A stretch of DNA of 21,152 bases, taken from assembly GCA_036501535.1 (NCBI GenBank), contig DASYAE010000128.1:1-21152 (forward strand), given 5' to 3'. Below the pieces are notes generated by a model. The model was not told where the DNA came from. It was given only the letters and a program-made list of their open reading frames with translations, and ran no database searches. Both the position numbers and the translations under genes were made by a program. Of the stretch, positions 1 to 9,415 are shown piece by piece. Positions within the stretch are counted from its first letter, which is position 1. Every line of letters begins with the position of its first letter. This DNA is from DASYAE01 sp036501535 (GTDB lineage Bacteria; Actinomycetota; Actinomycetes; Streptomycetales; Catenulisporaceae).

Positions 1-265
1 TCGCCATCGCGAAATACACCATGACATGCGCCGGAAGCTTCGCATCCGAACACTTCGCACCCCTGCCGAACTCCGCCACCGCGTCATCGATCACCACGCG
101 CGGCACCACCGCCGCCAACAACCCGACCGAGACATGATCCGTCAAACGGCCCGACAGAGCCCCCACAGCACTATGCGACACCCACCGACCGTAACGCCCC
201 CCAATCACGACACGAACACACAGGTCACAAGCCCGACCCACTACGCTGAGCGGCATTGCGCTCAT
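1..265 (-). CDS. IS4-family transposase, N-terminal part (runs off the left edge)
   Basis: Reading leftward from an ATG at 265 (or 256), the minus strand stays open to the window edge. It encodes an N-terminal segment typical of actinobacterial IS4 transposases: SGRLTDHVSVGLLAAVVPR, then VVIDDAVAEFGR and LPAHVMVYFAMA. This matches the family pattern of a DRLSVGLL-like start followed by a PARVVVYFVLA-like helix. The DDE catalytic core would lie outside the window, so I cannot tell whether the element is intact. The frame also stays open upstream of 265, so the start is uncertain. It points the same way as the NRPS operon and lies just beyond its last gene. The family call is fairly sure; intactness is unknown. 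Confidence 0.72.
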   Translation of the reverse strand, partial: MSAMPLSVVGRACDLCVRVVIGGRYGRWVSHSAVGALSGRLTDHVSVGLLAAVVPRVVIDDAVAEFGRGAKCSDAKLPAHVMVYFAMA

Positions 266-275
266 ACTGGTCCAT

Positions 276-294
276 AAGAGCGCTTGGTGCTCTT
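276..294 (-). terminator. short hairpin downstream of the flavin reductase, possible terminator
   Basis: AAGAGCGC and GTGCTCTT flank a 3-nt loop, giving an 8-bp stem with one G-T pair. It lies in the 142-bp gap between the last NRPS-operon gene and the transposase start. No T-run follows it on the minus strand, so it is at best a non-canonical terminator, or it could be part of the insertion element's end. A weaker 5-bp hairpin (GCGAC/GTCGC) lies at 349-362. Confidence 0.25.
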
Positions 295-407
295 CCCCGT
301 AATGCACTCATCGCTGCGGTGATCTACATAGTGCTGGTCTTTGGCGTAGCGACCTACGTCGCCTATTGCTTCATAGCCCTCGACCTGTGACCTCGCAGCC
401 GGCCGAG

Positions 408-926
408 TCACGCAGCCGGCCCGACCGTGCCGAAGCGGCTGGCGTGGAAGACGAGCGGATCGACACCGCGGTGCAGGTCGAGGGCGTGCACGGTCAGCAC
501 CACGATGTCGTGGTCTCCGGCGGACAGCGACTTCAGGATGCCGGTCTCCAGCCAGGCCGCCGCTCCGTGGAGCAGCACGGCGCCGCCAGGGGTGGCGTAC
601 CAGCCCAGGCCGGCGAACCTGTCGGTGCCGCGGGAGGCTAGGCGGCGGCCGACGCCGTGCTGTGCTGCAGCCAGGACGCTGATGCCCAGGCGCTCGGCGC
701 GGCGCAGCCGGGGCCAGGTGGTCGAGGTGTGCGCGACGCAGAAGGAGACCAGCGGCGGGTCGACGGAGACGGAGGTGAACGAGCTGGCTGTGAAGCCCGT
801 CGGGGCGTCGTCGACGAGTCCTGCGACGGCGGTCACTCCGGTGGGGAAGGCCGCGTAGACCCGGCGCAGGTGGGCCGGGTCGAGCAGCGGGACGCTCTGA
901 CTCTGGTCGAGGGCTGACTGGGACAT
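408..926 (-). CDS. flavin reductase family protein (NAD(P)H:FMN oxidoreductase)
   Basis: The 172-aa product has the split-barrel flavin reductase fold (PF01613 type). After an N-terminal helix (LLDPAHLRRVYAAFPTGVTA) come the flavin-binding stretch GFTASSFTSVSVDPPLVSF, then ISVLAAAQ, and a C-terminal GDHDIVVLTV motif that is standard for the family. These enzymes reduce free FMN or FAD with NAD(P)H and hand the reduced flavin to a partner monooxygenase. The natural partner here is the LLM-class oxygenase at the other end of the same operon. The start ATG lies 2 bp after the exporter stop codon, so the gene is co-transcribed and is the last of the operon. It is of normal length and complete. 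The family is sure; the partner is inferred. Confidence 0.9.
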   Translation of the reverse strand: MSQSALDQSQSVPLLDPAHLRRVYAAFPTGVTAVAGLVDDAPTGFTASSFTSVSVDPPLVSFCVAHTSTTWPRLRRAERLGISVLAAAQHGVGRRLASRGTDRFAGLGWYATPGGAVLLHGAAAWLETGILKSLSAGDHDIVVLTVHALDLHRGVDPLVFHASRFGTVGPAA

Positions 927-928
927 CG

Positions 929-2362
929 CTAGCGCGCGTCCATCTGCAGTGCCTTGTGCAGCACTCCGACCCTCGACCTGGAGGTGGCCAGGTACGTGGC
1001 GAGCGCGACCGCCAACGCCGCCGCACAGATGGCGCTCGCGGCGCGGAGGTTCACCTGGATCGAGTTGTCAGAGCCCTGCACCAGCAGGCCCAGGGCGGCT
1101 ACCCCGATCGCGCTGGCGAACTGGCGGATCGAGCTGAGCGCACCGCTGGCCACTCCGGCGATCTGCACGTCCACTGCGGCGAGCAGGCCGGCGGTGATGG
1201 GAGGCAGGGCGAGTCCGACGCCGAACCCGAGGAACGCGGCGTTCGCGCAGACCCAGCCGACGTCGTGCGGCAGAAGGCAGATGAAGACCGAGCCCGCGAG
1301 CTGCGAGGCGAGGCCGGCGGTCACCGTCATGCGGTCGCCGATCGCCCGCCTGATCTGCTCCACGCACGATGTCGAGACGCCGCAGGCGACCATCATCGGC
1401 AGGAAGAGCGCACCGGATCTCAGGGCGCTGGAACCCTGCGCGCCGCCGTAGTACAGGCCGAGGCAGTACACCAGGCCGAAGTTGACGAGGCTGATCGAGC
1501 CTCCGACGATCACCGCGGACTGGAACACCTTGTTCGCCATCAGCGACGCCGGGACCACCGGGTCGGCGGCCCGCCGCTCGCACCAGGAGAAGGCGGCCAG
1601 GCCGCCTGCGGACAGCGCCAACAGCGCCACCGGCACCTGCCACTGGAAGGCGCCGACCTGGTTGCGCAGGAAGATCAGCCCGCCGATCAGCATGCTGAAG
1701 GAGACGACGTAGAGCGCCTGCCCCAGCACGTCCGCCGTTCCGCCCGGCGCGGACGGCCCGCGCCGGGCATTGCGCACCTCGGGCAGGATCAGGTACACGA
1801 CCAGCACGGCGATCGGAATGTTGATCAGGAAGACCCCGCGCCAGGTCCAGAACTGGACGAGCACCCCGCTCATGATCGGCCCCGCGGAAATGGCCATCGA
1901 GGCGGAGAACGTCCACATCGCGATCGCCCGCCCCAGGTTCTCCAGCGGAACGCTGGAACGCAGCACGGCCAATGCGGACGGCATGCAGAAGGCTGCGCCG
2001 AAGCCCTGGACGACGCGGCCGAGCACCAGGAGCGAGAAGCTCGGCGCGGCCGCGTCGATCGTCGAGCCGATCCCGAGCAGGACGATGCCGGCGAGGAAGA
2101 CCCGGGCCGCGCCGAACCGGTCCGACAGCGCTCCGCCGGAGAGCATCAGCGTCGCGAAAGGCAGCGTGTAAGCCACCAGCGCCCAACCGAGCGACCCGGT
2201 CGACACCGTCAACGCGTGCTGAATCGTCGGCAGGGCGACGTTGACGATGGTGACGTCCAGCGAGATCAGGAACATCAACGTGCAGGATGCCGCGATCGTC
2301 CGGCGGGCGGAGGTCCCGGGTCCCGGCCCGCCGTCCCGTGTCTTCGCGATGTCGGTTTCCAC
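929..2362 (-). CDS. MFS drug transporter, DHA2 (14-TM) family
   Basis: This 477-aa membrane protein starts at GTG with a short polar N-terminus. TM1 carries the DHA2 signature LDVTIVNVALPTI. The loop between TM2 and TM3 carries motif A (GALSDRFGAARVFLAG), and motif C-like glycines follow (SAGPIMSGVLVQFWTWRG, then FLINIPIAVLVVYLIL). About 14 hydrophobic segments are visible, ending before a short basic tail (SRSRVGVLHK). Such proton-driven exporters of the QacA type commonly confer self-resistance to a cluster product. The gene lies 51 bp after the NRPS stop and 2 bp before the flavin reductase, so it is probably the cluster's exporter. It is of normal length, with no sign of damage. Its substrate is inferred only from context. 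Confidence 0.92.
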   Translation of the reverse strand: METDIAKTRDGGPGPGTSARRTIAASCTLMFLISLDVTIVNVALPTIQHALTVSTGSLGWALVAYTLPFATLMLSGGALSDRFGAARVFLAGIVLLGIGSTIDAAAPSFSLLVLGRVVQGFGAAFCMPSALAVLRSSVPLENLGRAIAMWTFSASMAISAGPIMSGVLVQFWTWRGVFLINIPIAVLVVYLILPEVRNARRGPSAPGGTADVLGQALYVVSFSMLIGGLIFLRNQVGAFQWQVPVALLALSAGGLAAFSWCERRAADPVVPASLMANKVFQSAVIVGGSISLVNFGLVYCLGLYYGGAQGSSALRSGALFLPMMVACGVSTSCVEQIRRAIGDRMTVTAGLASQLAGSVFICLLPHDVGWVCANAAFLGFGVGLALPPITAGLLAAVDVQIAGVASGALSSIRQFASAIGVAALGLLVQGSDNSIQVNLRAASAICAAALAVALATYLATSRSRVGVLHKALQMDAR

Positions 2363-2413
2363 GATGGTCGTCGCTCCGTCTCGGCTCGTGTCTCGCTCGG
2401 CGAGGGCTGAGAT

Positions 2414-5400
2414 TCACCTGGCCCGCGCCTGGTCCGTCCGGGCCAGCTCCTCGCCCAGCACCCCGGCGATCCTCGCCAGCGCTTCCGGCCGCAGCATCTC
2501 GTGGTGCTCCGCGGCGATGACGTGCGTGCGTACGGACCCTGTGATGAAGGGCTGCCAGGCGGCGGGCTTCAGCTCGGCCGTGTCGGGGTGGCCGGTCGCG
2601 CTGAAGAACAGCATGTCCCCGTTGAACAGCGGGGGCTTGTGCTCCTCGGCGAGCCGGGTGTTGTGGACCAGGACGGTGGCCAGTTCGGCGGCGCGTTCGT
2701 CGTCCACGTCGGACAGCGCGGTGCCGTCGAGGTGCAGCCGGCGTACCGTCTCAATGTCCTGGGGTCCGTACGAGGTGTCCGAGCCCGGCGGCCGGCCGGC
2801 GTACGGGTAGCCGTCGATCAGCGCGAGCAGGTCGACCTCTTCGCCGGCCCCGCGCAGCATCGCCGCGATGCTGTGGGCCACGTTCCCGCCGAACGACCAG
2901 CCTGCGAGTCGGTACGGACCTTCGGGCCGCACCTCGCGGATCCGCTCGATGTAGTCCAGCGCCATGTCGTTCAGCGTCGGCGCGACCTGATTCACGTCCG
3001 CCACCGCCCTCGCCTGCAGCGCGTAGATCGGAGTATCGCGCAGGTGCCCGGCGAATCCCGCGTAGCACCAGCCCAGCCCGATCCCGGGATGGACGAAGAA
3101 GACTGGCGGCTGCCCGCCCTTCGCCCGGATCGGCAGCAGCACGTCCTCGACGTGCGGCCGGTCGGCGGTGGCGATCAGCTCACTGAGCCGCGCGACGGTC
3201 GGCGCCTGGAACAGCCCGCTGATGGAGAGCTCCACATCGAGCGCTGATCTGATCGCGCCCACGAGGCGGGCGGCGAGCAGCGAGTGGCCGCCGATCTCGA
3301 AGAAGTCGTCGTCCACGCCGACCCGGTCGAGTCCCACCGCCTCGGCGAACAGGCCGCAGAGAACCTCCTGCACGCGATTCGCCGGCCCGCGGCCGGTCGC
3401 GGACGACGCGCGGACCAGTTCGGGCAGCGCCTTGTGGTCCAGCTTGCCGTTGTGCGAGACCGGCAGCGACTCAAGATAGACGAAGTCGCCCGGCACCATG
3501 TAATCCGGGAGCCGCGCACGCAACGCTGCACGTAGTCCGGCAGTGAGCGCTTCGGTATCAGGCCCGCGCGACGGTGGAACGGCTACAACATACGCGACCA
3601 GCCGATCCTGCCTCGCCACGACCACGGCTCGTTCCACGGCCCCGTGCTCGCCGAGTACCGCGGCGATCTCGCCCGGCTCGATGCGCACGCCGCGGATCTT
3701 CACCTGGTCGTCGGCACGGCCGAGGTATTCCAGGACGCCGTCGGCCGTCCACCGCGCGACGTCTCCGGTGCGGTACATCCGCGAGCCTGCGGGTCCGAAG
3801 GGGTCTGCCACGAACCGTTCCGCAGTCAGGTCCGGCCTGCCGACGTACCCCCTGGCCACCTGCCCGCCTGCGATGTACAGCTCGCCGCGAACGCCGATCG
3901 GGACGGGGCGCAGCATCGGGTCCAGCACGTGCATGCGGGTGTTCCACACCGGCGTGCCGATGGGGATCGACGCGGCGTCCGTCCCCGGTTCGCAGTCCCA
4001 GCAGGTCACGTCGACCGCCGCCTCCGTGGGCCCGTACAGGTTGTGCAGCGGCACCGGCAGCGTCGCAAAGAACCGTTCCACCAGCGGTGCGGGCAGCGCC
4101 TCGCCGCTGCACACGACCCGTCGCAACCCGGTGCACGCCGCGGCCGCCGGGCTGCCCAGGAAGACGTGCAGCATCGACGGCACGAAGTGGGCGGTGGTCA
4201 CGCCTTGCTCGCGAATCAGCTCGGCGAGATAGTCCGGATCACGGTGTCCGCCCGGACGCGCGACCACGATCGCGGCGCCGGCCAGCAGCGGCCAGAAGAA
4301 TTCCCACACTGACACGTCGAAGCCGAGCGGCGTCTTGTGCAGAACACGGTCATCGGCCGCCAGACCGAACTTCGCCTGCATCCAGGCGAGCCGGTTCACG
4401 ATCGCGTCGTGCTGCACGACCACGCCCTTGGGGCGCCCGGTCGAGCCGGACGTGTAGATGAGGTAGGCCGGATGTTCCGGCAGCGGCGCGACTCGCCGCG
4501 CGGTTCCGTCCGGCGGCGCACTCCCGGCGAGGTCAGCTAGGTCGGCGATGACCGCGTCGTCGTCGAGCACCACCCGCTGCGCGCCGACCGGCAGGTTCCC
4601 CGCGCTCTCCCGCGTGGCGATCACGACGACGGGGGCTGATTCCTCCAGGAGCCGCGCGATCCGGTCGGCCGGCTGGTCGGCGTCGATCGGCAGGTAAGCC
4701 GCACCGGACTTGAGCACCGCCACCAGCGCCACCACGAGGTCGGCCGAACGCGGCAACGCGACGCCGACGAACCGCTCGGGACCCGCCCCGCGTTCGACCA
4801 GAAGCGCGGCGAGGCGTTCGGCGCGCGAGTCGAGTTCCGTGTACGAGAGCCGTTCGCCCTCGAACACGACGGCATCGGCGTGCGGTGTCCGCGCCACCTG
4901 TCGCTCGATCAACTCGGTGAGCGTCGCGGGTGCGACCTCGGTCGCAGTGTCGTTCCATTCCTCCAACAGCCGCGTGTCGGCTTCGTCCACCACGTCGATC
5001 TGCCGGACCGGCACGTCCGGGCTCGCGGCGACCGCGCGCAGCAGGCCGGTCAGGCCGCGGGCGATCCGCTCGGCGGTCGGACGATCGAAGAGCCCTGTGT
5101 GGTATCCGAGCTCCCCGTGCACGCCCAGCGCACCGCCGTCCGCGCCGATCTGCTCGGTGAAGTCGAAGTGCAGGTCGAACTTCGCGGTTCCCAGGTGCGC
5201 CACCATCGGCTCGACCTCGAGCGCACCCATCGCGAACGCGCCGTCCGGGCCCGCCTGGAAGGTCAGGGCCACCTGGAAGAGCGGGTGCCTGGCGAGCGCG
5301 CGCGGCGGGGACGCGATCTCGACGACGCGGTCGAACGCCAGATCCTGGTGCTGATACGCCGCCAGGTCGGTCCGGCGCACCCGCGCGACCACCTCGCCGA

Positions 5401-8400
5401 ACGTCGGGGCGCCGCCGAGGTCGTAGCGCAGCACCTGGGTGTTCACGAAGAAGCCGACCAGGTCGGCCAGCGCCTCGTCCGAGCGGCCCGCCACCACGCC
5501 GCCGATCGGGATGTCGGTGCCGCAGCCGAGTTTGGACAGGAGCGTTGCGAGGCCCGCCTGCAACACCATGTACAGGCTTGCCTGACGGCTCACGGCGAGA
5601 TCGCGCAGTGTCTCGTGCATCGGGGGATCGATGTCGACGGCGACCCAGTCGCCCTCCCCGGTGACGACGGTGCCGCGCCCGCGGTCGACGGGCAGCGGGA
5701 GCTCGACCGGCAGCGAGGCAAGCGCCTCTCGCCAGTATCGCGCCTGCGTCGCGGCGATGCTGTCCGGATCGTCCTCGCGGCCGAGGACCTCCTTCTCCCA
5801 CAGGCTGTAGTCGGCGTACTGCACGGGCAGCGGGCGCCAGTCGGGCGCCGCGCCGGCGGACCGCGCCGTGTACGCCGCGGCGAGGTCGCGGTGCAGCGGG
5901 CCCATCGACCAGCCGTCGCCGGCGATGTGGTGAATCAGGACCAGCAGTACGTGGTCCTCCGCCGAGACCCGGAACAGGCGGGCCCGGATCGGCACCTCGG
6001 CCCGCAGGTCGAAGGAGTACATGGCGGCAGTGTCGAGCGCCCGGTGCAATCCGGGCTCTGCGACGTCGGTGACGTCTCGCAGGAGGTTGATGTCCACCTC
6101 GCCTGCAGGGAGTACGACCTGGTGCGGCATGCCGTCCTGCGCCGGGAACACCGTGCGCAGGGACTCGTGGCGGCCCATGACGTCGAGCAGCGCCGTCCGC
6201 AGCGCCTCGGCGTCCAACCGGCCGCGGAGCCTCAGCACGATCGGGATGTTGTACGTGGCGTTCGGTCCGTCGTGGGCCTGGTCGATGAACCACAGCCGCT
6301 GCTGCGCCGACGAGAGGGGAACCTGCGCGGGCCGCGGCCGTGCGGTCAGCGCGGGACGGGCCAGCGCCGCATGGTCGAGCACTGCGGCCAGTCCCGCCGC
6401 GGTGGGGTTCTCGAAGACGTCGCGCACGGTGAGGTCGACGTCGAACAGGGTTCGCGCCCTGCTGGCGACCCTGGCGGCGAGCAGCGAGTGCCCGCCCAGC
6501 GCGAAGAAGTCCTCGTCGGCGCCGACGCTCGGCGTGCCGAGCAACTCGGCGAAGACCGCGCACAGCACCTCCTCCTGAACGGTCTGCGCGGCGCGGCCGG
6601 CGGCGCGGGCGGAACGCGGCGCCGGCGACGGCAGGGCTCGACGATCCACCTTGCCGTTCGCCGTGACCGGTATCGAGTCCAGGACGACGAACGCCGACGG
6701 AACCAGGTAGCCGGGCAGGATCTCGGCCAGCGACCTGCGCAACTCCTCTTCGCCGAGCTGAGCGGGCGGCGCCGGCACCACGTAGGCGACCAGTGTCCTG
6801 TCACCGTCCCCGTGCGCCACCACGGCGGCCTGGCCGACGCCGGGCAGCCCGGTCAGCGCATGCTCGATCTCGCCGGTCTCCACCCGGTGTCCGCGGATCT
6901 TCACCTGGCCGTCCGCGCGGCCCTGGAAGTCCAGCACGCCGTCGGCGCGCCACCTCGCGAGGTCGCCGGTGCGATACATGCGGCTGCCCGGCGGGCCGAA
7001 CGGGTCCGCGACGAAGCGCGCGGCGGTGAGGTCGGGGCTGTTGAGGTACCCGAGGCCTACGCCGGTGCCCGCGATGAACAACTCGCCGATCACGCCTTCA
7101 GGCACCGGCCGCAGCTCGTCGTTCAGCACATGGCAACGCGTGTTGTCGAGCGGTGCGCCGATGGGGAGAGGCTCCGCGGTCTGCCTCACGTCCCGCACGC
7201 GGTATGACGTCGCGAACGTGGTCGTCTCAGTCGGACCGTATCCGTTCACGACGACGACTCCCGGGCAGTGTTCGAGCACTGCGGCGACCGCGCGGGGGGA
7301 GACGACGTCGCCTCCGGTCCAGACCTCCCGCAGCCCGGCGAACGCCCGGGGCCGCTCCTCGGCGATCACCCGGAACAGGCCCTCGGTCAGGAACGCGCTC
7401 GTCACGGACTCCTCGCGGACGATGCGTTCGAGCGCTGCGACGTCGAGCCGGCCGGGCGGGGCGAGCACGACCCGGCCGCCGGACAGCAGCGGCACCCAGA
7501 TCTCGAACGTCGCCGCGTCGAAGGTGTGCGGCGAATGGTGCAGCACCCGCTCGATCGCGGTCCAGCCTCGGTCCAGCGCCAGCTCTGCCACCTGCCGGTG
7601 GGTGATCGCCACGCCCTTCGGCTCACCGGTCGAGCCTGAGGTGTACATCACGTACGCCAGCGCGCCGGCGCAGATATCAATGCCCGGAGACCGTGTCGGC
7701 AGTCCGGCCGCGTCGAAGCCGAGCACCACCATGTCGTCGAACGCTGACACCTGGTCGGAAAGCAGCAGCCGGACACCCGCGTCGCGCAGCTCAGAGCGCT
7801 GCCTGGCGACCGGATCGCCGGTCGACAGCGGCAGGTAGGCCGCGCCCGCCTTGACGATCGCCAGGAACGCGACGAGGATCCCTGGCCCGCGCTCCCCCAG
7901 CACGCCGATCACGTCGCCGACTCCGGCGCCCGCCGCGATCAACCGGTGAGCGAGCTGATTCGTCTGTGCGTCGAGCTGCGCGTAGGTGAGCCGCACGTCG
8001 GGCGGCGCGACCACCGCGATGTCGTCCGGAGTCCGGGCGACCTGTGCCTCGAACAGCGTTCCGAGGGACTCGTCGGCGGCCGGTCGGGCGGCGGCCCGCC
8101 ACCTCGCCTCGCTGCGCGCCACCTCGTCCGCATCGATCAGCGGGAGTCGCGAGACCGGTTCATCAGGGTTCTGTAGCGCCTGTTCGAGCAGGCGGACGAA
8201 CCGGCCGGCCAGCCCGGCGGCGGTGGACCGGTGGAAGAGGCTGGAGCGGAAGGCCAGCGTGCCGAGCAGCCTGCCGTCCACCAGCTGGGTGCTCAGTTCC
8301 AGGTCGAACCGGGTGGTCTCGGGCGTCAGCGGCACCGCGCGGATTCCGGCTCCGCCGAGTGCGGCGGACTCCCCGTTGTGCACGACGACGACGTCGAAGA

Positions 8401-9415
8401 TCGCGTTGTGGCCCGGCTCCCGGTCCGGCTGGACCGCCGCGACCACCTGCTCGAACGGCGCCTTCTGATGCTCGTGCGCCTCCTTGACCTTGCGGTTCGC
8501 CACCAGGAGCAGCTCGCGGAACGACATCGAGGGGGTGATGCGGGCGCGCAGCACCACCGTGTTCACGAAGAATCCGACGACGTCGGCGAACCGGCGGTTG
8601 TCCCGGCCGGCCAGCACCGCCCCGATGGTGACGTCCTGCTGCCCGCATTGGACGGACAGCAGCGCCTGGAACACCGCCGCCACGGCGCTGGTCAGGGTGC
8701 AGCGATGGCGCAGGGCGAACGAGCCCAGCGCCGCCGTGAGCTCGTCGGTCAGCTCGAAGTCGACGTGGCCGCCGGCGAAGCCGGGATCGGCCGGCCTCGG
8801 GCGGTCCGTCGGCAGCCGCAGCGGTTCGAACCCGTCGAGTTCCCGGCGCCAGTAGTCGAGGTGCTCCGCGACGGACTCGTCGCTCGTGGCGGTGCGCTGC
8901 CACGCGACGAAGTCCTCGTATGTCGCGTCGAGCGGCGCGAGCTTCACCGACCGGTACAGGGCGGCGAGGTCCTCGGCCAGGATCTGGATCGACCGGCCGT
9001 CGATGACGACGTGGTGGATCACCAGCGCCAGCACGGCCGATCCGTCGCAGCACTCACATATCAGTGCACGCACCGGTGGCGCCGCCGCGAGGTCGAACGG
9101 CTCGGCCGCCAGCTGCGCCACGCCCGCCCGCCAGTCCTCCGCGCCGGGCCCGGCGATCCCGCGCGCCACCGGGATGCGGAAGTCCGGCAGCGGCGTGGCG
9201 GCCGGCGTGCCGGACCCGTCCGCGCGGAACACCCAGCTCAGCACAGGATGGCGCTCGACGAGCGCGCCGAGCGCCCGCTCGAGCACGTCGGAGTCGACGC
9301 CCTCGTCGAACCGCAGCGCGATCGGGATGTTGTACGCGGTGCTGGTCCGGTCGAGCTGCTGCAGCAGCCACAGCCGCTCCTGCCCGAATGACAGCCGCAC
9401 CGGTTCGTCCTTCAT
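2414..9415 (-). CDS. dimodular NRPS, C-A-PCP-C-A-PCP-TE
   Basis: The 2333-aa peptide synthetase is complete. Domains: C1 about 5-430 (HHVVIDG, 134-140); A1 about 452-928 (YTSGSTGEPKG, 591-601; NGK Lys922); PCP1 with Ser977 in LGGHSL; C2 about 1032-1480 (HHIAGDG, 1162-1168); A2 about 1496-1998 (Lys1991); PCP2 Ser2045; TE about 2102-2325 (GWSFGG Ser2174, likely Asp2201 and His2304 or His2305). Aligned to GrsA, the A1 pocket reads DAFFWGGTFK, close to valine or isoleucine codes. The A2 pocket reads DVWHVSLVDK, the established serine code. There are no epimerisation or methylation domains, so L-residues are expected. I chose the ATG at 9415, which overlaps the MbtH stop by 4 bp. A start at 9535 would add 40 low-complexity residues that overlap MbtH. 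Because the first domain is a condensation domain, an upstream acyl or aminoacyl donor must be supplied in trans. Confidence 0.95.
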   Translation of the reverse strand: MKDEPVRLSFGQERLWLLQQLDRTSTAYNIPIALRFDEGVDSDVLERALGALVERHPVLSWVFRADGSGTPAATPLPDFRIPVARGIAGPGAEDWRAGVAQLAAEPFDLAAAPPVRALICECCDGSAVLALVIHHVVIDGRSIQILAEDLAALYRSVKLAPLDATYEDFVAWQRTATSDESVAEHLDYWRRELDGFEPLRLPTDRPRPADPGFAGGHVDFELTDELTAALGSFALRHRCTLTSAVAAVFQALLSVQCGQQDVTIGAVLAGRDNRRFADVVGFFVNTVVLRARITPSMSFRELLLVANRKVKEAHEHQKAPFEQVVAAVQPDREPGHNAIFDVVVVHNGESAALGGAGIRAVPLTPETTRFDLELSTQLVDGRLLGTLAFRSSLFHRSTAAGLAGRFVRLLEQALQNPDEPVSRLPLIDADEVARSEARWRAAARPAADESLGTLFEAQVARTPDDIAVVAPPDVRLTYAQLDAQTNQLAHRLIAAGAGVGDVIGVLGERGPGILVAFLAIVKAGAAYLPLSTGDPVARQRSELRDAGVRLLLSDQVSAFDDMVVLGFDAAGLPTRSPGIDICAGALAYVMYTSGSTGEPKGVAITHRQVAELALDRGWTAIERVLHHSPHTFDAATFEIWVPLLSGGRVVLAPPGRLDVAALERIVREESVTSAFLTEGLFRVIAEERPRAFAGLREVWTGGDVVSPRAVAAVLEHCPGVVVVNGYGPTETTTFATSYRVRDVRQTAEPLPIGAPLDNTRCHVLNDELRPVPEGVIGELFIAGTGVGLGYLNSPDLTAARFVADPFGPPGSRMYRTGDLARWRADGVLDFQGRADGQVKIRGHRVETGEIEHALTGLPGVGQAAVVAHGDGDRTLVAYVVPAPPAQLGEEELRRSLAEILPGYLVPSAFVVLDSIPVTANGKVDRRALPSPAPRSARAAGRAAQTVQEEVLCAVFAELLGTPSVGADEDFFALGGHSLLAARVASRARTLFDVDLTVRDVFENPTAAGLAAVLDHAALARPALTARPRPAQVPLSSAQQRLWFIDQAHDGPNATYNIPIVLRLRGRLDAEALRTALLDVMGRHESLRTVFPAQDGMPHQVVLPAGEVDINLLRDVTDVAEPGLHRALDTAAMYSFDLRAEVPIRARLFRVSAEDHVLLVLIHHIAGDGWSMGPLHRDLAAAYTARSAGAAPDWRPLPVQYADYSLWEKEVLGREDDPDSIAATQARYWREALASLPVELPLPVDRGRGTVVTGEGDWVAVDIDPPMHETLRDLAVSRQASLYMVLQAGLATLLSKLGCGTDIPIGGVVAGRSDEALADLVGFFVNTQVLRYDLGGAPTFGEVVARVRRTDLAAYQHQDLAFDRVVEIASPPRALARHPLFQVALTFQAGPDGAFAMGALEVEPMVAHLGTAKFDLHFDFTEQIGADGGALGVHGELGYHTGLFDRPTAERIARGLTGLLRAVAASPDVPVRQIDVVDEADTRLLEEWNDTATEVAPATLTELIERQVARTPHADAVVFEGERLSYTELDSRAERLAALLVERGAGPERFVGVALPRSADLVVALVAVLKSGAAYLPIDADQPADRIARLLEESAPVVVIATRESAGNLPVGAQRVVLDDDAVIADLADLAGSAPPDGTARRVAPLPEHPAYLIYTSGSTGRPKGVVVQHDAIVNRLAWMQAKFGLAADDRVLHKTPLGFDVSVWEFFWPLLAGAAIVVARPGGHRDPDYLAELIREQGVTTAHFVPSMLHVFLGSPAAAACTGLRRVVCSGEALPAPLVERFFATLPVPLHNLYGPTEAAVDVTCWDCEPGTDAASIPIGTPVWNTRMHVLDPMLRPVPIGVRGELYIAGGQVARGYVGRPDLTAERFVADPFGPAGSRMYRTGDVARWTADGVLEYLGRADDQVKIRGVRIEPGEIAAVLGEHGAVERAVVVARQDRLVAYVVAVPPSRGPDTEALTAGLRAALRARLPDYMVPGDFVYLESLPVSHNGKLDHKALPELVRASSATGRGPANRVQEVLCGLFAEAVGLDRVGVDDDFFEIGGHSLLAARLVGAIRSALDVELSISGLFQAPTVARLSELIATADRPHVEDVLLPIRAKGGQPPVFFVHPGIGLGWCYAGFAGHLRDTPIYALQARAVADVNQVAPTLNDMALDYIERIREVRPEGPYRLAGWSFGGNVAHSIAAMLRGAGEEVDLLALIDGYPYAGRPPGSDTSYGPQDIETVRRLHLDGTALSDVDDERAAELATVLVHNTRLAEEHKPPLFNGDMLFFSATGHPDTAELKPAAWQPFITGSVRTHVIAAEHHEMLRPEALARIAGVLGEELARTDQARAR

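Noticed and set aside
26..277. Plus-strand reading frame of 83 codons
   Set aside because: It is antisense to the IS4-type transposase segment, which has recognisable family motifs; the plus-strand product is basic and of low complexity.
956..2410. Long plus-strand frame (484 codons) opposite the exporter
   Set aside because: Its product is a charged, repetitive Arg/Asp/Gly-rich sequence, typical of the shadow of a GC-rich gene. The minus strand encodes a clear MFS protein.
5886..5935. Beta-lactam-forming condensation domain of the nocardicin kind
   Set aside because: The serine-adding module made this worth checking, but C2 reads IHHIAGDG without the extra histidine before the motif, so it looks like an ordinary condensation domain.
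4880..7207. Long plus-strand frame (775 codons) opposite the NRPS
   Set aside because: Shadow of the NRPS coding frame, with no domain and a biased composition.
2414..9415. Epimerisation or methyltransferase domains in the NRPS
   Set aside because: PCP1 is followed directly by C2 and PCP2 by the TE; the A domains have normal length with no insertion.
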